A stretch of DNA of 64,000 nt, taken from positions 291,079-355,078 of the forward strand of contig NZ_FODN01000003.1 of the NCBI RefSeq assembly GCF_900110375.1, in the 5' to 3' direction. Source of the stretch: Flavobacterium sinopsychrotolerans (lineage in GTDB: Bacteria > Bacteroidota > Bacteroidia > Flavobacteriales > Flavobacteriaceae). This document shows positions 34,770 to 42,911 of this stretch, piece after piece. The notes beneath the pieces are model-generated. The model was not told the origin of the DNA and searched no databases. It saw only the letters and a program-made list of their open reading frames with translations. Made by a program: the position numbers and the translations under genes. Numbering within the stretch: the first letter of the stretch is position 1; every line of letters begins with the position of its first letter.

Positions 34770-37424
34770 TTAACGATTTAAATAAAGTCGTCCTTGTTTT
34801 GGTGAAGTGTTACCTTTATTAAAATTGATAACATAAAAATAAACTCCATTTGGTGCTTTTCCATTGATGTCAGTACTAGAATCCGATGCTGTCCCGTCCC
34901 AATCCGGTTTGTTTTTATTTACGGTGTACATCAAATTTCCATATCGATTGAAAATTTCCAATGTATAATTCGGATATAAAAAATCAATATCTGGAATGCT
35001 AAATGTTTCATTTACGCCATCCCCATTTGGTGAAAATCCATCGGGTATAAAGAAATCAGCCGTAACATTACAATTTGTAAGGGATACAGTAACTTGTAAT
35101 GGATTTGTTGACAAACAACTATTAGCGGTCGTAGAATCAAATCCGTAGTAGATACCGTTATCTTGAAGCAATGTAGTGGCAGAAAATTGATTTCCACTTA
35201 CTGCGGCATCAAACCAAACTAAAGTACCGTTAGTAGCAACATTATCTGATAAATTTTGAATTGTAGGATTATCTAATCCACAAAAGTTTTCACCATCTTG
35301 ATTTAAAATTGGTGTTGGCAATCCATTTATTACAATTGCTACCATTTCTAGCCCGGATTCACATCCTGTAACAGAATTTATTTCTTTTACATAATAATTA
35401 CCTGATACCAAAAGTGAACTACTATTTAGAGCAGTCGTACTTGTCAATGAATTATACCATCGGTATTGCGAACCATTTGGAACTAAGTTGGCAACAGTAG
35501 CATTTTCAACTTTACAAAATTCCTGATTCGTAACTGTTGGATTGTTTGGTATTACATTTATTAAAAAGCTCTTAGAATTTGGATTTATTATTGCTGAGCA
35601 ACCATTATTTACATTAGTAAGGTCAGTAATCGTAAATGAAGTATTACCTGTGTTAGGAAGATCAGTTACAGGCAGTACAAAACTAGCTTTTCCGGAATTC
35701 ACTACTAAGGTTACCATTTGCAAAGCACTGTTATTAGCCCCTGAAAGAGTATAGCTTAAAAAAATAGATGTTAAATTCCCTAATCCTGAGAGTTCCACAG
35801 TGACAGGTTGATTTTGGCAAACATCTTTAATAGTAACTACTAAATTGGTTACATCTGGCAATGCTTTAACAACAAAATCTTTAGACAAGGTTGCCATATT
35901 GGTACAGCCGGTAGTGAGGTTTCTGATATTTGTAATTGCAATTGTTGTTGTACCAATATTTGGAATTAAACCTGCTGGTATAAAAAATGAAGTGAGTCCA
36001 CCAGTAACGTTAATAATAGTCGATTGTGCCATGGCTACATTACTTCCAGATAAATTATAAACAATAGTATAATTTCCATCAGTAAGATTGGAAGTCCTAG
36101 AAAATTCTACTATGGCGTCAGAAGTTTGACAAACTGGAGCAATAGTAAGTGTAGCGTTATTGATTTTAGGAATTGGGTTAATTTCAATCACTCCCGAAAT
36201 TAAGGGAATTATATTATCACAAATATTAAGTGATGTGCTACTGACAATATTAGTAACCGTGATAGTGTAATTTCCGGGAACAGAAAAATTATTAGAAGCA
36301 ATTGGAAAAGTCAAAACATTATTTGAAAAATTTTGAATAGTTGTTATTGGCGATCCAATACTTGATATAGTATACGTAACGCTATAGCTTCCATCTGGAA
36401 TATTCACAACATCTTTCAAAGTGGCTGAAAAAGCCGTTACTGCAATTTCATTTTCACAAATGGGTGCATTGACTATTAAAGTTGCTCCTGTATAATCGAG
36501 TTGTTTTTCAATGGTAATATCTACACTTGATGACTGATCGTCACAAACATTATTATCCGTGAATACTGTATAAGTAAAACGATATGTCCCAGGTCCTTTA
36601 GTATTATAAATATCTTGGATGTTAATAGTGGAATCAGTATCATCGTTATTGTCGATTTCATCTGTTATCGTTTCAGTCCAAATCCCGTTAATGTCCTCCC
36701 CTATTAATTGATCGTTTAAATTTAAATTGGTGTAAGCACTTAGTTCATTGGAACACAAATTCAAATCATAAGGAGTTCCAGGTTGTGGCGAACGATAAAT
36801 TGTTACAAAAATTTTAACCTCTGGAGGTGCTGCACAAGAACCAATAGCGGGTATTGAATATGTATATTCGTAAGTACTACCAGGATTTAAATTTGTAGCA
36901 TCTAGTATATTATTATTTAAGCCTACATTACTTGTATTTCCAACCCAAGTACCACCAAGTTGAGGAGCTAGAAAATCACCATTAAAAGCTTCAAATAAAT
37001 TATAAGCTCGTTTGGTATTACAAATTGAAGCATTGGCACCCGGCACTCCTGTATATCCACCAATTGTTATGGTTATAACCGCCGTATCAGTACATCCTAA
37101 TCCATCCGAAACAGTATATGTGTATTTATAGACACCACTTTTCTTAATTAACTGCGCATTAAGAATTCCCGTCGTTCTATTTAATCCTCCTGATCTATCA
37201 TCATCTTTCCAAGTTCCGCCAGTAATATGCGAACCTAATTGCAAATTCAAATCTATAGTTGTACTAGATACGTTTGTAATATCGCAAATATTTAAGCTAT
37301 TATCATCATTTCCAGCAATTCCGGAACATTGTGCATAGGCATCATTAGTACAAAAAAGAAAAAGAAAAAAAGAAAAAAAACAATAAAAGTCTTTAACTCT
37401 AATAAAGGGTAGTTTTATAATCAT
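34770..37424 (-). CDS. Large surface protein with a T9SS type B sorting domain
   Basis: A predicted type IX secretion cargo of 884 residues with a signal peptide ending 'AYAQ' (about residue 32). Several Ig/PKD-like beta-domains follow. Three consecutive segments of about 95 residues, starting near 'CENEIAVTAF', 'CQTSDAIVEF' and 'CQNQPVTVEL', are clear internal repeats, each with a leading Cys and a later Cys. The last 90 residues form the gliding-motility-associated (type B) C-terminal domain: 'FFIPDGFSPNGDGVNETF', 'LEIFNRYG', 'WDGT' and 'PNGVYFYVINF'. SprB-class adhesins share this domain. It is the first gene of the three-gene module. Its ligand is unknown. Confidence 0.9.
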   Translation of the reverse strand: MIIKLPFIRVKDFYCFFSFFLFLFCTNDAYAQCSGIAGNDDNSLNICDITNVSSTTIDLNLQLGSHITGGTWKDDDRSGGLNRTTGILNAQLIKKSGVYKYTYTVSDGLGCTDTAVITITIGGYTGVPGANASICNTKRAYNLFEAFNGDFLAPQLGGTWVGNTSNVGLNNNILDATNLNPGSTYEYTYSIPAIGSCAAPPEVKIFVTIYRSPQPGTPYDLNLCSNELSAYTNLNLNDQLIGEDINGIWTETITDEIDNNDDTDSTINIQDIYNTKGPGTYRFTYTVFTDNNVCDDQSSSVDITIEKQLDYTGATLIVNAPICENEIAVTAFSATLKDVVNIPDGSYSVTYTISSIGSPITTIQNFSNNVLTFPIASNNFSVPGNYTITVTNIVSSTSLNICDNIIPLISGVIEINPIPKINNATLTIAPVCQTSDAIVEFSRTSNLTDGNYTIVYNLSGSNVAMAQSTIINVTGGLTSFFIPAGLIPNIGTTTIAITNIRNLTTGCTNMATLSKDFVVKALPDVTNLVVTIKDVCQNQPVTVELSGLGNLTSIFLSYTLSGANNSALQMVTLVVNSGKASFVLPVTDLPNTGNTSFTITDLTNVNNGCSAIINPNSKSFLINVIPNNPTVTNQEFCKVENATVANLVPNGSQYRWYNSLTSTTALNSSSLLVSGNYYVKEINSVTGCESGLEMVAIVINGLPTPILNQDGENFCGLDNPTIQNLSDNVATNGTLVWFDAAVSGNQFSATTLLQDNGIYYGFDSTTANSCLSTNPLQVTVSLTNCNVTADFFIPDGFSPNGDGVNETFSIPDIDFLYPNYTLEIFNRYGNLMYTVNKNKPDWDGTASDSSTDINGKAPNGVYFYVINFNKGNTSPKQGRLYLNR

Positions 37425-37523
37425 AAATGTTTCATTTTACCAAAAATAAACATTTTCATACAATTTTACATACTTTTTTTAAAAATTAAAATCCCTTAAA
37501 TTTTTGAATAATAAGCACATTAC

Positions 37524-37559
37524 ATAAAATCCCGATTCAAAAATTAGAATAGGGATTTT
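37524..37559 (-). terminator. Hairpin copy B, tandem terminator after the fasciclin gene
   Basis: It differs from 31624-31659 at 2 of 36 bases. The stem 'aaaatccc.attc/gaat.gggatttt' is slightly weakened by one of them. It lies upstream of the cargo gene and downstream of another terminator. Confidence 0.6.
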
Positions 37560-37570
37560 ACGTAATACAA

Positions 37571-37602
37571 AAGAGCCCTGTAAATAATTACAGGGCCCTT
37601 AA
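37571..37602 (-). terminator. Terminator of the fasciclin gene
   Basis: 'gagccctgtaa' pairs with 'ttacagggccc' around a 4-base loop and is followed on the minus strand by 'cttttgta'. It lies about 30 bases past the stop. Confidence 0.75.
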
Positions 37603-37632
37603 GATCAACAAATTTCAACCTCTATAAAAAAA

Positions 37633-38187
37633 TTATTTTTTGGGCAATACAACAGCATCTATAACATGAATAACTCCGTTTGATTGGTTCACATCAGCAA
37701 TTGTAACTTTAGATTTCCCACCATTTTCATCCGTAATATATAAATCTTTTCCTTTCATCCAAGCGGTCAAAGTTCCACCGCTAACTGTTTTTAGAGTCGC
37801 TTTTCCATTGCCCATTTTAATAGCTTTGGCGATATTCGAAGCATTCATTTTTCCGGCTACAACATGATAGGTAAGAATTGTTTGTAACATTTTCATGTTT
37901 TCTGGCATCAATAATGTTTCCACTGTTCCTTTAGGTAATTTATCAAACGCGGCATTTGTTGGGGCAAAAACGGTGAATGGTCCTTTACTTTGTAATGTTT
38001 CTACTAATCCAGCTGCTTTTACAGCTGCAACTAATGTGGTATGGTCTTTTGAATTTACTGCATTTTCAACAATATTTTTAGTTGGATACATTGCAGCTCC
38101 ACCAACCATTACACTTTTTTGAGCGAAAGAAGTTGCTCCAAATACTAATGCAAATAATGCAATCGATAAAAATTTTTTAGTTTTCAT
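37633..38187 (-). CDS. Exported fasciclin (FAS1) domain protein
   Basis: Secreted or periplasmic adhesion-type protein of 184 residues. A signal peptide (1-23, ending 'TSFAQ') is followed by one FAS1 domain. H1 motif: 'GPFTVFAPTNAAFDKLP' at about 95-111. H2 motif: 'VIHVIDAVVLPK' at the C-terminus. 'ILTYHVVAGKM' lies between. Single-FAS1 proteins of this size are frequent in Bacteroidota, and the function is not established. It stands alone between terminators and a repeat-bearing spacer. Confidence 0.92.
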   Translation of the reverse strand: MKTKKFLSIALFALVFGATSFAQKSVMVGGAAMYPTKNIVENAVNSKDHTTLVAAVKAAGLVETLQSKGPFTVFAPTNAAFDKLPKGTVETLLMPENMKMLQTILTYHVVAGKMNASNIAKAIKMGNGKATLKTVSGGTLTAWMKGKDLYITDENGGKSKVTIADVNQSNGVIHVIDAVVLPKK

Positions 38188-38333
38188 AAAATCTATTATT
38201 AAAGTTATATAGATGCATTTACGCAGTTAGTTTGCTTTTGGTTTTAAAAAAACAGAACTATTTCACAAAGACCTGACAATCAATTTTATAAATATTTAAT
38301 TTAATATGAATTTGTTATACTAAAAGTCTTGAA

Positions 38334-38441
38334 TAGCCCCGATGGCAGGAAGTATCCTTTTTAGGGCTGCAGAACAAATACACAGTAGTAATTCAAAAGT
38401 AGTTCCGCACTAAAAAGATACTCCGTACAGCGGGAGGATTA
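38334..38441. repeat. GC-rich interspersed element, copy 1
   Basis: The left end 'tagccccgatggcaggaagtatcc' and the right end 'actccgtacagcgggaggatta' are imperfect inverted repeats, joined by 'ctttttag' and 'ctaaaaag' inner arms. The whole stands out as GC-rich islands in an AT-rich spacer. The end sequence resembles, in inverse orientation, the right end of 40582-40647. I recall 'agccccgat..aagcggcatcc' stretches recurring between Flavobacterium genes, but that is from memory. Confidence 0.55.
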
Positions 38442-38509
38442 GTTTTTATAAGTTGCAAGTTCTGCTCCAAAAAAATGAAACAAAAAGAGATTGTTCTTTT
38501 TTAAACAAA

Positions 38510-38536
38510 AAAAGCTCCGCAAATTGCGGAGCTTTC
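38510..38536 (-). terminator. Terminator of rpsA
   Basis: Perfect stem 'aagctccgca/tgcggagctt' with a 3-base loop, followed by a U-run on the minus strand, about 22 bases past the rpsA stop. Confidence 0.85.
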
Positions 38537-38557
38537 TATATTCAAAAAATCAAGAAA

Positions 38558-40339
38558 TTATTTTTTCTCAGACTTTTCCATTTTAGCTTTCAATGCTGCT
38601 AATACATCATTATTGTCACCTAAAGTTGCTGCCGAAGCATTATTTGTAGATGCTGAAGATGAAGTATTTTCAGTAGCTGTTTTCACATTTTTCTCTTCTT
38701 CTTCACGGAAGATAGCAGTGTGAGATGCAACTACTCTTTTGAATTCTTTATTGAATTCGATTACTTTGAAATCAGCAGATTCACCTTTTTTCAATTTCTT
38801 ACCGTCTTCTTTTTCAAGGTGACGAGTAGGAATGAAAGCAACGATATCATCTCCGAATTCTACAGTAGCTCCTTTGTCAACGATTTCAGAAATCTCACCG
38901 TTATGGATAGTTCCAACTGCGAAAGAATCTTCATACTGATCCCAAGGATTAGCAGTAGTTTGTTTGTGACCTAAAGATAATTTACGTCCTTCAACATCTA
39001 ATTCTAATACTACTACGTCAAGTTTTTCACCAACGTTTACAAATTCAGATGGATGTTTGATTTTCTTAGTCCAAGATAAGTCAGAGATGTAAATTAATCC
39101 ATCAATTCCTTCTTCTAATTCTACGAAAATTCCAAAGTTTGTAAAGTTTCTAACGATACCTGTATGTTTAGAACCTACTGGGTATTTAGAAGTAATATCA
39201 GTCCAAGGATCTTGAGACAATTGTTTGATACCTAATGACATTTTACGGTCATCTCTATCTAATGTTAAGATAACAGCTTCAACAACATCTCCTACTTTTA
39301 CGAAATCTTGAGCAGAACGTAAATGAGTAGACCAAGACATTTCAGAAACGTGGATTAAACCTTCAACACCTTCAGCAACTTCGATAAATGCACCGTAATC
39401 AGCGATTACAACTACTTTACCTTTTACTTTGTCTCCAATAGCTAATTTAGCATCTAGAGCATCCCAAGGGTGAGCGTTTAATTGTTTCAATCCTAATTGT
39501 ATTCTTGTTTTTTCGTCATCGAAATCAAGAATTACAACATTTAATTTTTGATCTAATTCAAGAACTTCAGATGGGTGGTTGATTCTTGACCAAGAAAGGT
39601 CAGTAATGTGAATCAATCCATCAACTCCACCTAAGTCAATAAAGACACCATATGAAGTAATGTTTTTAACAACACCTTCTAATACTTGTCCTTTTTGTAA
39701 TTGACCAATGATTTCTTTTTTCTGGATTTCGATATCCGCTTCAATAAGCGCTTTATGAGAAACAACAACATTTTTGAATTCGTGGTTAATTTTTACCACT
39801 TTGAATTCCATCATTTTGTTTACATATACATCGTAGTCTCTAATTGGCTTAACATCAATTTGAGATCCTGGTAAGAAAGCTTCAATTCCGAAAACGTCAA
39901 CGATCATACCACCTTTAGTTCTGCATTTTACAAAACCATTAACGATTTCTCCTGTTTCGTTAGCCGAAATAACTCTATCCCATGATTTGATAGTACGTGC
40001 TTTTCTGTGAGATAATACTAATTGACCAGTTTTATCCTCACGGATGTCAATTAATACTTCAACAGTATCACCTACTTTTAATGCTGGGTTGTAACGGAAT
40101 TCGTTCAATGAAATAACACCTTCCGATTTTGCGTTGATATCAACGATAACGTCTCTATCTGTAATTCTTACAACTGTACCATCAACCACTTCTTCTTGAT
40201 CCGTAGCGATAAATGTTTTTGAAACTAGTTCTTCGAATTCTTGTAAGTTTTTTTGATCAACTGCATCAATACCTTCTTCAAAGTTGTGCCAGTTAAAATT
40301 TGCTAAAAACTCTTCTTGTGATTTTACTTGTTCAGACAT
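38558..40339 (-). CDS. rpsA: 30S ribosomal protein S1
   Basis: Binds mRNA leaders and delivers them to the 30S subunit, important where Shine-Dalgarno sites are weak, as in Bacteroidota. The 593 residues carry six S1 (OB-fold) repeats. The best-marked are 'GVVKNITSYGVFIDLGGVDGLIHI', 'GKVVVIADYGAFIEVAEGVEGLIHV' and 'GIVRNFTNFGIFVELEEGIDGLIYI', described only by these signatures. An acidic N-terminus and a low-complexity Ser/Ala/Asn tail (about 555-580) flank them. It has a strong promoter and a leader of about 110 bases. Confidence 0.96.
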   Translation of the reverse strand: MSEQVKSQEEFLANFNWHNFEEGIDAVDQKNLQEFEELVSKTFIATDQEEVVDGTVVRITDRDVIVDINAKSEGVISLNEFRYNPALKVGDTVEVLIDIREDKTGQLVLSHRKARTIKSWDRVISANETGEIVNGFVKCRTKGGMIVDVFGIEAFLPGSQIDVKPIRDYDVYVNKMMEFKVVKINHEFKNVVVSHKALIEADIEIQKKEIIGQLQKGQVLEGVVKNITSYGVFIDLGGVDGLIHITDLSWSRINHPSEVLELDQKLNVVILDFDDEKTRIQLGLKQLNAHPWDALDAKLAIGDKVKGKVVVIADYGAFIEVAEGVEGLIHVSEMSWSTHLRSAQDFVKVGDVVEAVILTLDRDDRKMSLGIKQLSQDPWTDITSKYPVGSKHTGIVRNFTNFGIFVELEEGIDGLIYISDLSWTKKIKHPSEFVNVGEKLDVVVLELDVEGRKLSLGHKQTTANPWDQYEDSFAVGTIHNGEISEIVDKGATVEFGDDIVAFIPTRHLEKEDGKKLKKGESADFKVIEFNKEFKRVVASHTAIFREEEEKNVKTATENTSSSASTNNASAATLGDNNDVLAALKAKMEKSEKK

Positions 40340-40390
40340 GCTGATTAAAAATTTGTATTCTGTATTCTCTCGAGTTTCTTAATGTGCTAG

Positions 40391-40413
40391 AAAACAACAG
40401 AAGTTGTTTGTAT
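40391..40413 (-). promoter_or_regulatory. Hairpin in the rpsA leader
   Basis: 'aacaac' and 'gttgtt' pair around 'agaa/ttct' within the 5' leader, about 50-75 bases before the rpsA start. S1 is autoregulated through its leader in some bacteria, so this could be a control site. The stem is short. Confidence 0.3.
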
Positions 40414-40458
40414 AATTAGTTGAACCCTAAAGGAAACTCTTATTCACCAAAAGGACTG

Positions 40459-40488
40459 CAAAAGTAACACATTTATCTTAAATAGCAA
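40459..40488 (-). promoter_or_regulatory. Promoter of rpsA
   Basis: On the minus strand TTG (40488-40486), a 19-base spacer, then TACTTTTG (40466-40459). Both boxes and the spacing match the Bacteroidota consensus. Transcription would start about 113 bases before the ATG. Confidence 0.65.
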
Positions 40489-40581
40489 AATTTTACAGAC
40501 AAGATAATCTATTGAGAATCAGGAGCGAAATAATTGGCTTTTTTTGCAGGTAAAGTTCTCGCTTTCCGCTATATTTTTTAC

Positions 40582-40647
40582 ACAGCTTCCAGCCTTCAAA
40601 AAGCTGGAAGCTATATAAAAGGATGCCGCTTCACTCGGGGCTAATTA
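40582..40647. repeat. GC-rich interspersed element, copy 2
   Basis: A perfect 10-bp stem 'agcttccagc/gctggaagct' with a 9-base loop (40584-40612) is followed by the end 'aaaaggatgccgcttcactcggggctaatta' region (40617-40647, given here only by its character). The reverse complement of that end resembles the left end of the element at 38334. The left flank (from about 40550) is more degenerate. Confidence 0.55.
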
Positions 40648-40673
40648 ATGTCAATTGGTTTTTCAACACAAAA

Positions 40674-40708
40674 AAAAACCGATAACTATTTTTCAGTTAT
40701 CGGTTTTT
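40674..40708 (-). terminator. Terminator of the nucleoside transporter gene
   Basis: 'aaaccgataact' pairs perfectly with 'agttatcggttt' with a U-run on both strands, 20 bases past the stop codon. Confidence 0.85.
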
Positions 40709-40727
40709 TTTATTTTCATGCCACTTT

Positions 40728-42104
40728 TTAATGACTTATATTTTCAACATCTAAAGGATTATGTTTGTGCTTGAACAAAACTGCAAATGCAACCGCAATT
40801 ATCAACGCGTAAATTGCAAAAGCCAGCCAAATCGTATGCCAGTCTTTCATTAAAATCACTTTACTGAACAATCCATCAGCTCCTATTGAATTCCCTTGAC
40901 CAGTAACAAACTCTAACATTTTTGAATTTGTCGTTTCTGTTTCCAGAAAACCAGCTAACTCAGTTGTATTGTTAAATGATTTTGTGAAATATTTATCAAT
41001 TGCCCATCCGGAAGTAAAACTTCCTAAAACCGCACCAAAACCATTGGTCATCATCATGAACAAACCTTGTGCTGAAGAACGATTTTTTGGATCCGTATTT
41101 GTCTCCACAAATAATGATCCTGAGATATTAAAGAAATCAAATGCCATCCCGTACACCACGCAAGACATAATAATCATCCATAACCCGCTTGTAGGATTTC
41201 CATAAGCAAACAATCCAAAACGCAATACCCAAGCCAACATACTAATCAACATCACTTGTTTGATTCCAAAACGTCTTAAAAAGAAAGGAATTGCAAGAAT
41301 AAACAAAGTCTCCGATATTTGAGAAATTGACATGATAATCGTTGAATATTCCACAACGAATGAATCTGCATATTTTGGAAAATGCTTAAATTCATCCAAG
41401 AAAACATCTCCGTACGCATTTGTCAATTGCAAAGCGCCTCCTAAAAACATGGAGAAAACAAAAAACAAAGCCATTTTATAATCAGCAAATAACTTGAAAG
41501 ATTCTAAACCTAATGTTTCCATTACAGAAGCATTCTCTTTAGACAAGCGTTGCGGTTTACATTTTGGTAACGTAAAAGAATAAATTCCCAAAAGTACCGC
41601 TGCTAAACCTGCTATATAAAATTGATACTCCGTCGCTTTATTTCCTGTTAAATTGGTAATCCACATCGCAACAATAAAACCTATCGTTCCCCAAACCCGA
41701 ATAGGCGGAAAATCTTTAATAACATCTTTATTGTTTAGTTTGAGTGCCGTGTAGGAAATAGAATTACTCAAGGCAATTGTTGGCATATAAAAACACATTG
41801 CTAAAAGCATAATGTAAATAAAGGTTTCCGGAGTGGAAACTTGTGGAATATAAAATAGAACAGCAGCATATAAAATATGAAGAATTCCGTATAGTTTTTC
41901 AGCATTTACCCATCTGTCAGCGATAATTCCGGTCAGTGTTGGCATAAATAAAGAAGCAATTCCCATTGTTCCAAAAACCAACCCAAACTGAGTTCCTTCC
42001 CAGTTTTTTGTTCCAAACCAGTAATTTGCAATGGTAATCAACCAAGCTCCCCAAACAAAAAACTGAAGAAAACTCATTATTACCAATCTATTTTTAATTC
42101 CCAT
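40728..42104 (-). CDS. Nucleoside:H+ symporter, NupG-like MFS permease
   Basis: Inner-membrane nucleoside importer of 458 residues with about 12 membrane helices. The start 'RLVIMSFLQFFVWGAWLITIANYWF' and 'GIIADRWVNAEKLYGILHI' are hallmarks of the NupG/XapB family. 'PPIRVWGTIGFIVAMW' and 'SAQGLFMMMTNGFGA' support it. It is slightly longer than E. coli NupG because of an inserted loop near residues 385-410. It lies 74 bases downstream of cmk and may be partly co-transcribed with cmk-porQ. Confidence 0.88.
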   Translation of the reverse strand: MGIKNRLVIMSFLQFFVWGAWLITIANYWFGTKNWEGTQFGLVFGTMGIASLFMPTLTGIIADRWVNAEKLYGILHILYAAVLFYIPQVSTPETFIYIMLLAMCFYMPTIALSNSISYTALKLNNKDVIKDFPPIRVWGTIGFIVAMWITNLTGNKATEYQFYIAGLAAVLLGIYSFTLPKCKPQRLSKENASVMETLGLESFKLFADYKMALFFVFSMFLGGALQLTNAYGDVFLDEFKHFPKYADSFVVEYSTIIMSISQISETLFILAIPFFLRRFGIKQVMLISMLAWVLRFGLFAYGNPTSGLWMIIMSCVVYGMAFDFFNISGSLFVETNTDPKNRSSAQGLFMMMTNGFGAVLGSFTSGWAIDKYFTKSFNNTTELAGFLETETTNSKMLEFVTGQGNSIGADGLFSKVILMKDWHTIWLAFAIYALIIAVAFAVLFKHKHNPLDVENISH

Positions 42105-42178
42105 GAGATGAATTGTTTTTTTATTTTAAAAAATTTACAAGGCGTAAATCTACTATTAAAAATGAAATCTGCAAATAA

Positions 42179-42874
42179 TTATATCGTTTTAGTAATTTCA
42201 TTTACCAATTCTAAAACAAGCTCGAATTGTTCCTCACGATTCAAATGTGAATTATCAATTTCTACCGCATCTTCAGCCATGACTAAAGGAGAATCTTCGC
42301 GGTGCGTATCTATGTAATCGCGCTCTTCTACATTTGCCAAAACTTCTTCAAATGTCACTGTATCGCCTTTTGCAACCAATTCATCGTAACGTCTTTGCGC
42401 TCTTGTGGTTGCGCTGGCGGTCATGAATATTTTTAACTCCGCATCTGGAAAAACAACGGTGCCAATATCTCTGCCATCCATTACGATTCCTTTGTCTTTT
42501 CCCATTTCTTTTTGCTGTTCCACTAATTTGGCACGAACCTCAGAAACTTCGGCAACTTTACTCACAAAACTGGAAACTTCAATCGTTCTGATTTCGGTTT
42601 CAACATTCACTTCATTTAAATACATTTCTGCAAAACCCAAATCAGCATTGAATTTGAATTGCAATTTTATATCTGGCAAACTAGTAATCAAGGTTTGTTT
42701 ATCAAAAGATTCCGCATTTATGTAACCATTTTGCATGGCAAAAAACGTCACGGCACGATACATCGCTCCCGTATCCACATAAATATATCCTAAATGATTT
42801 GCAAGTTGTTTAGCCAATGTACTTTTTCCTGTAGAAGAGAAACCATCAATGGCGATAGTAATTTTTTTATCCAA
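42179..42874 (-). CDS. cmk: Cytidylate kinase
   Basis: Phosphorylates CMP and dCMP with ATP. The P-loop 'GFSSTGKSTLAKQLA' is at about 11-25, the CMP-binding 'YVDTGAMYRAVT' at about 32-43, and 'GRDIGTVVFPDAELKIF' near 124-140. 'RAQRRYDEL' and 'DSPL' in the lid follow. The length of 231 residues is normal. It follows porQ by 37 bases on the same strand, an arrangement I associate with Flavobacteriaceae. Confidence 0.95.
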   Translation of the reverse strand: MDKKITIAIDGFSSTGKSTLAKQLANHLGYIYVDTGAMYRAVTFFAMQNGYINAESFDKQTLITSLPDIKLQFKFNADLGFAEMYLNEVNVETEIRTIEVSSFVSKVAEVSEVRAKLVEQQKEMGKDKGIVMDGRDIGTVVFPDAELKIFMTASATTRAQRRYDELVAKGDTVTFEEVLANVEERDYIDTHREDSPLVMAEDAVEIDNSHLNREEQFELVLELVNEITKTI

Positions 42875-42911
42875 AATTTTAAATTTAAAGTTCTATGTTA
42901 TATCAAAATCA

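Larger units (their letters stand above)
38188..38557. other. Gene-free spacer with a GC-rich inverted-repeat element
   Basis: 370 bases between the fasciclin start and the rpsA stop. It holds the fasciclin promoter region, the element at 38334-38441, and the rpsA terminator. No reading frame is convincing. Confidence 0.6.
40340..40727. other. Spacer between the nucleoside transporter and rpsA
   Basis: 388 bases containing, from right to left on the transcribed minus strand, the nupG-like gene's terminator and a repeat element. On the rpsA side are its promoter and leader. No coding sequence. Confidence 0.6.

Noticed and set aside
31624..37559. Paired hairpins as a CRISPR or integron-like array
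   Set aside because: Only two copies 5.9 kb apart, both palindromic and terminator-like, with no spacers and no integrase or Cas gene.
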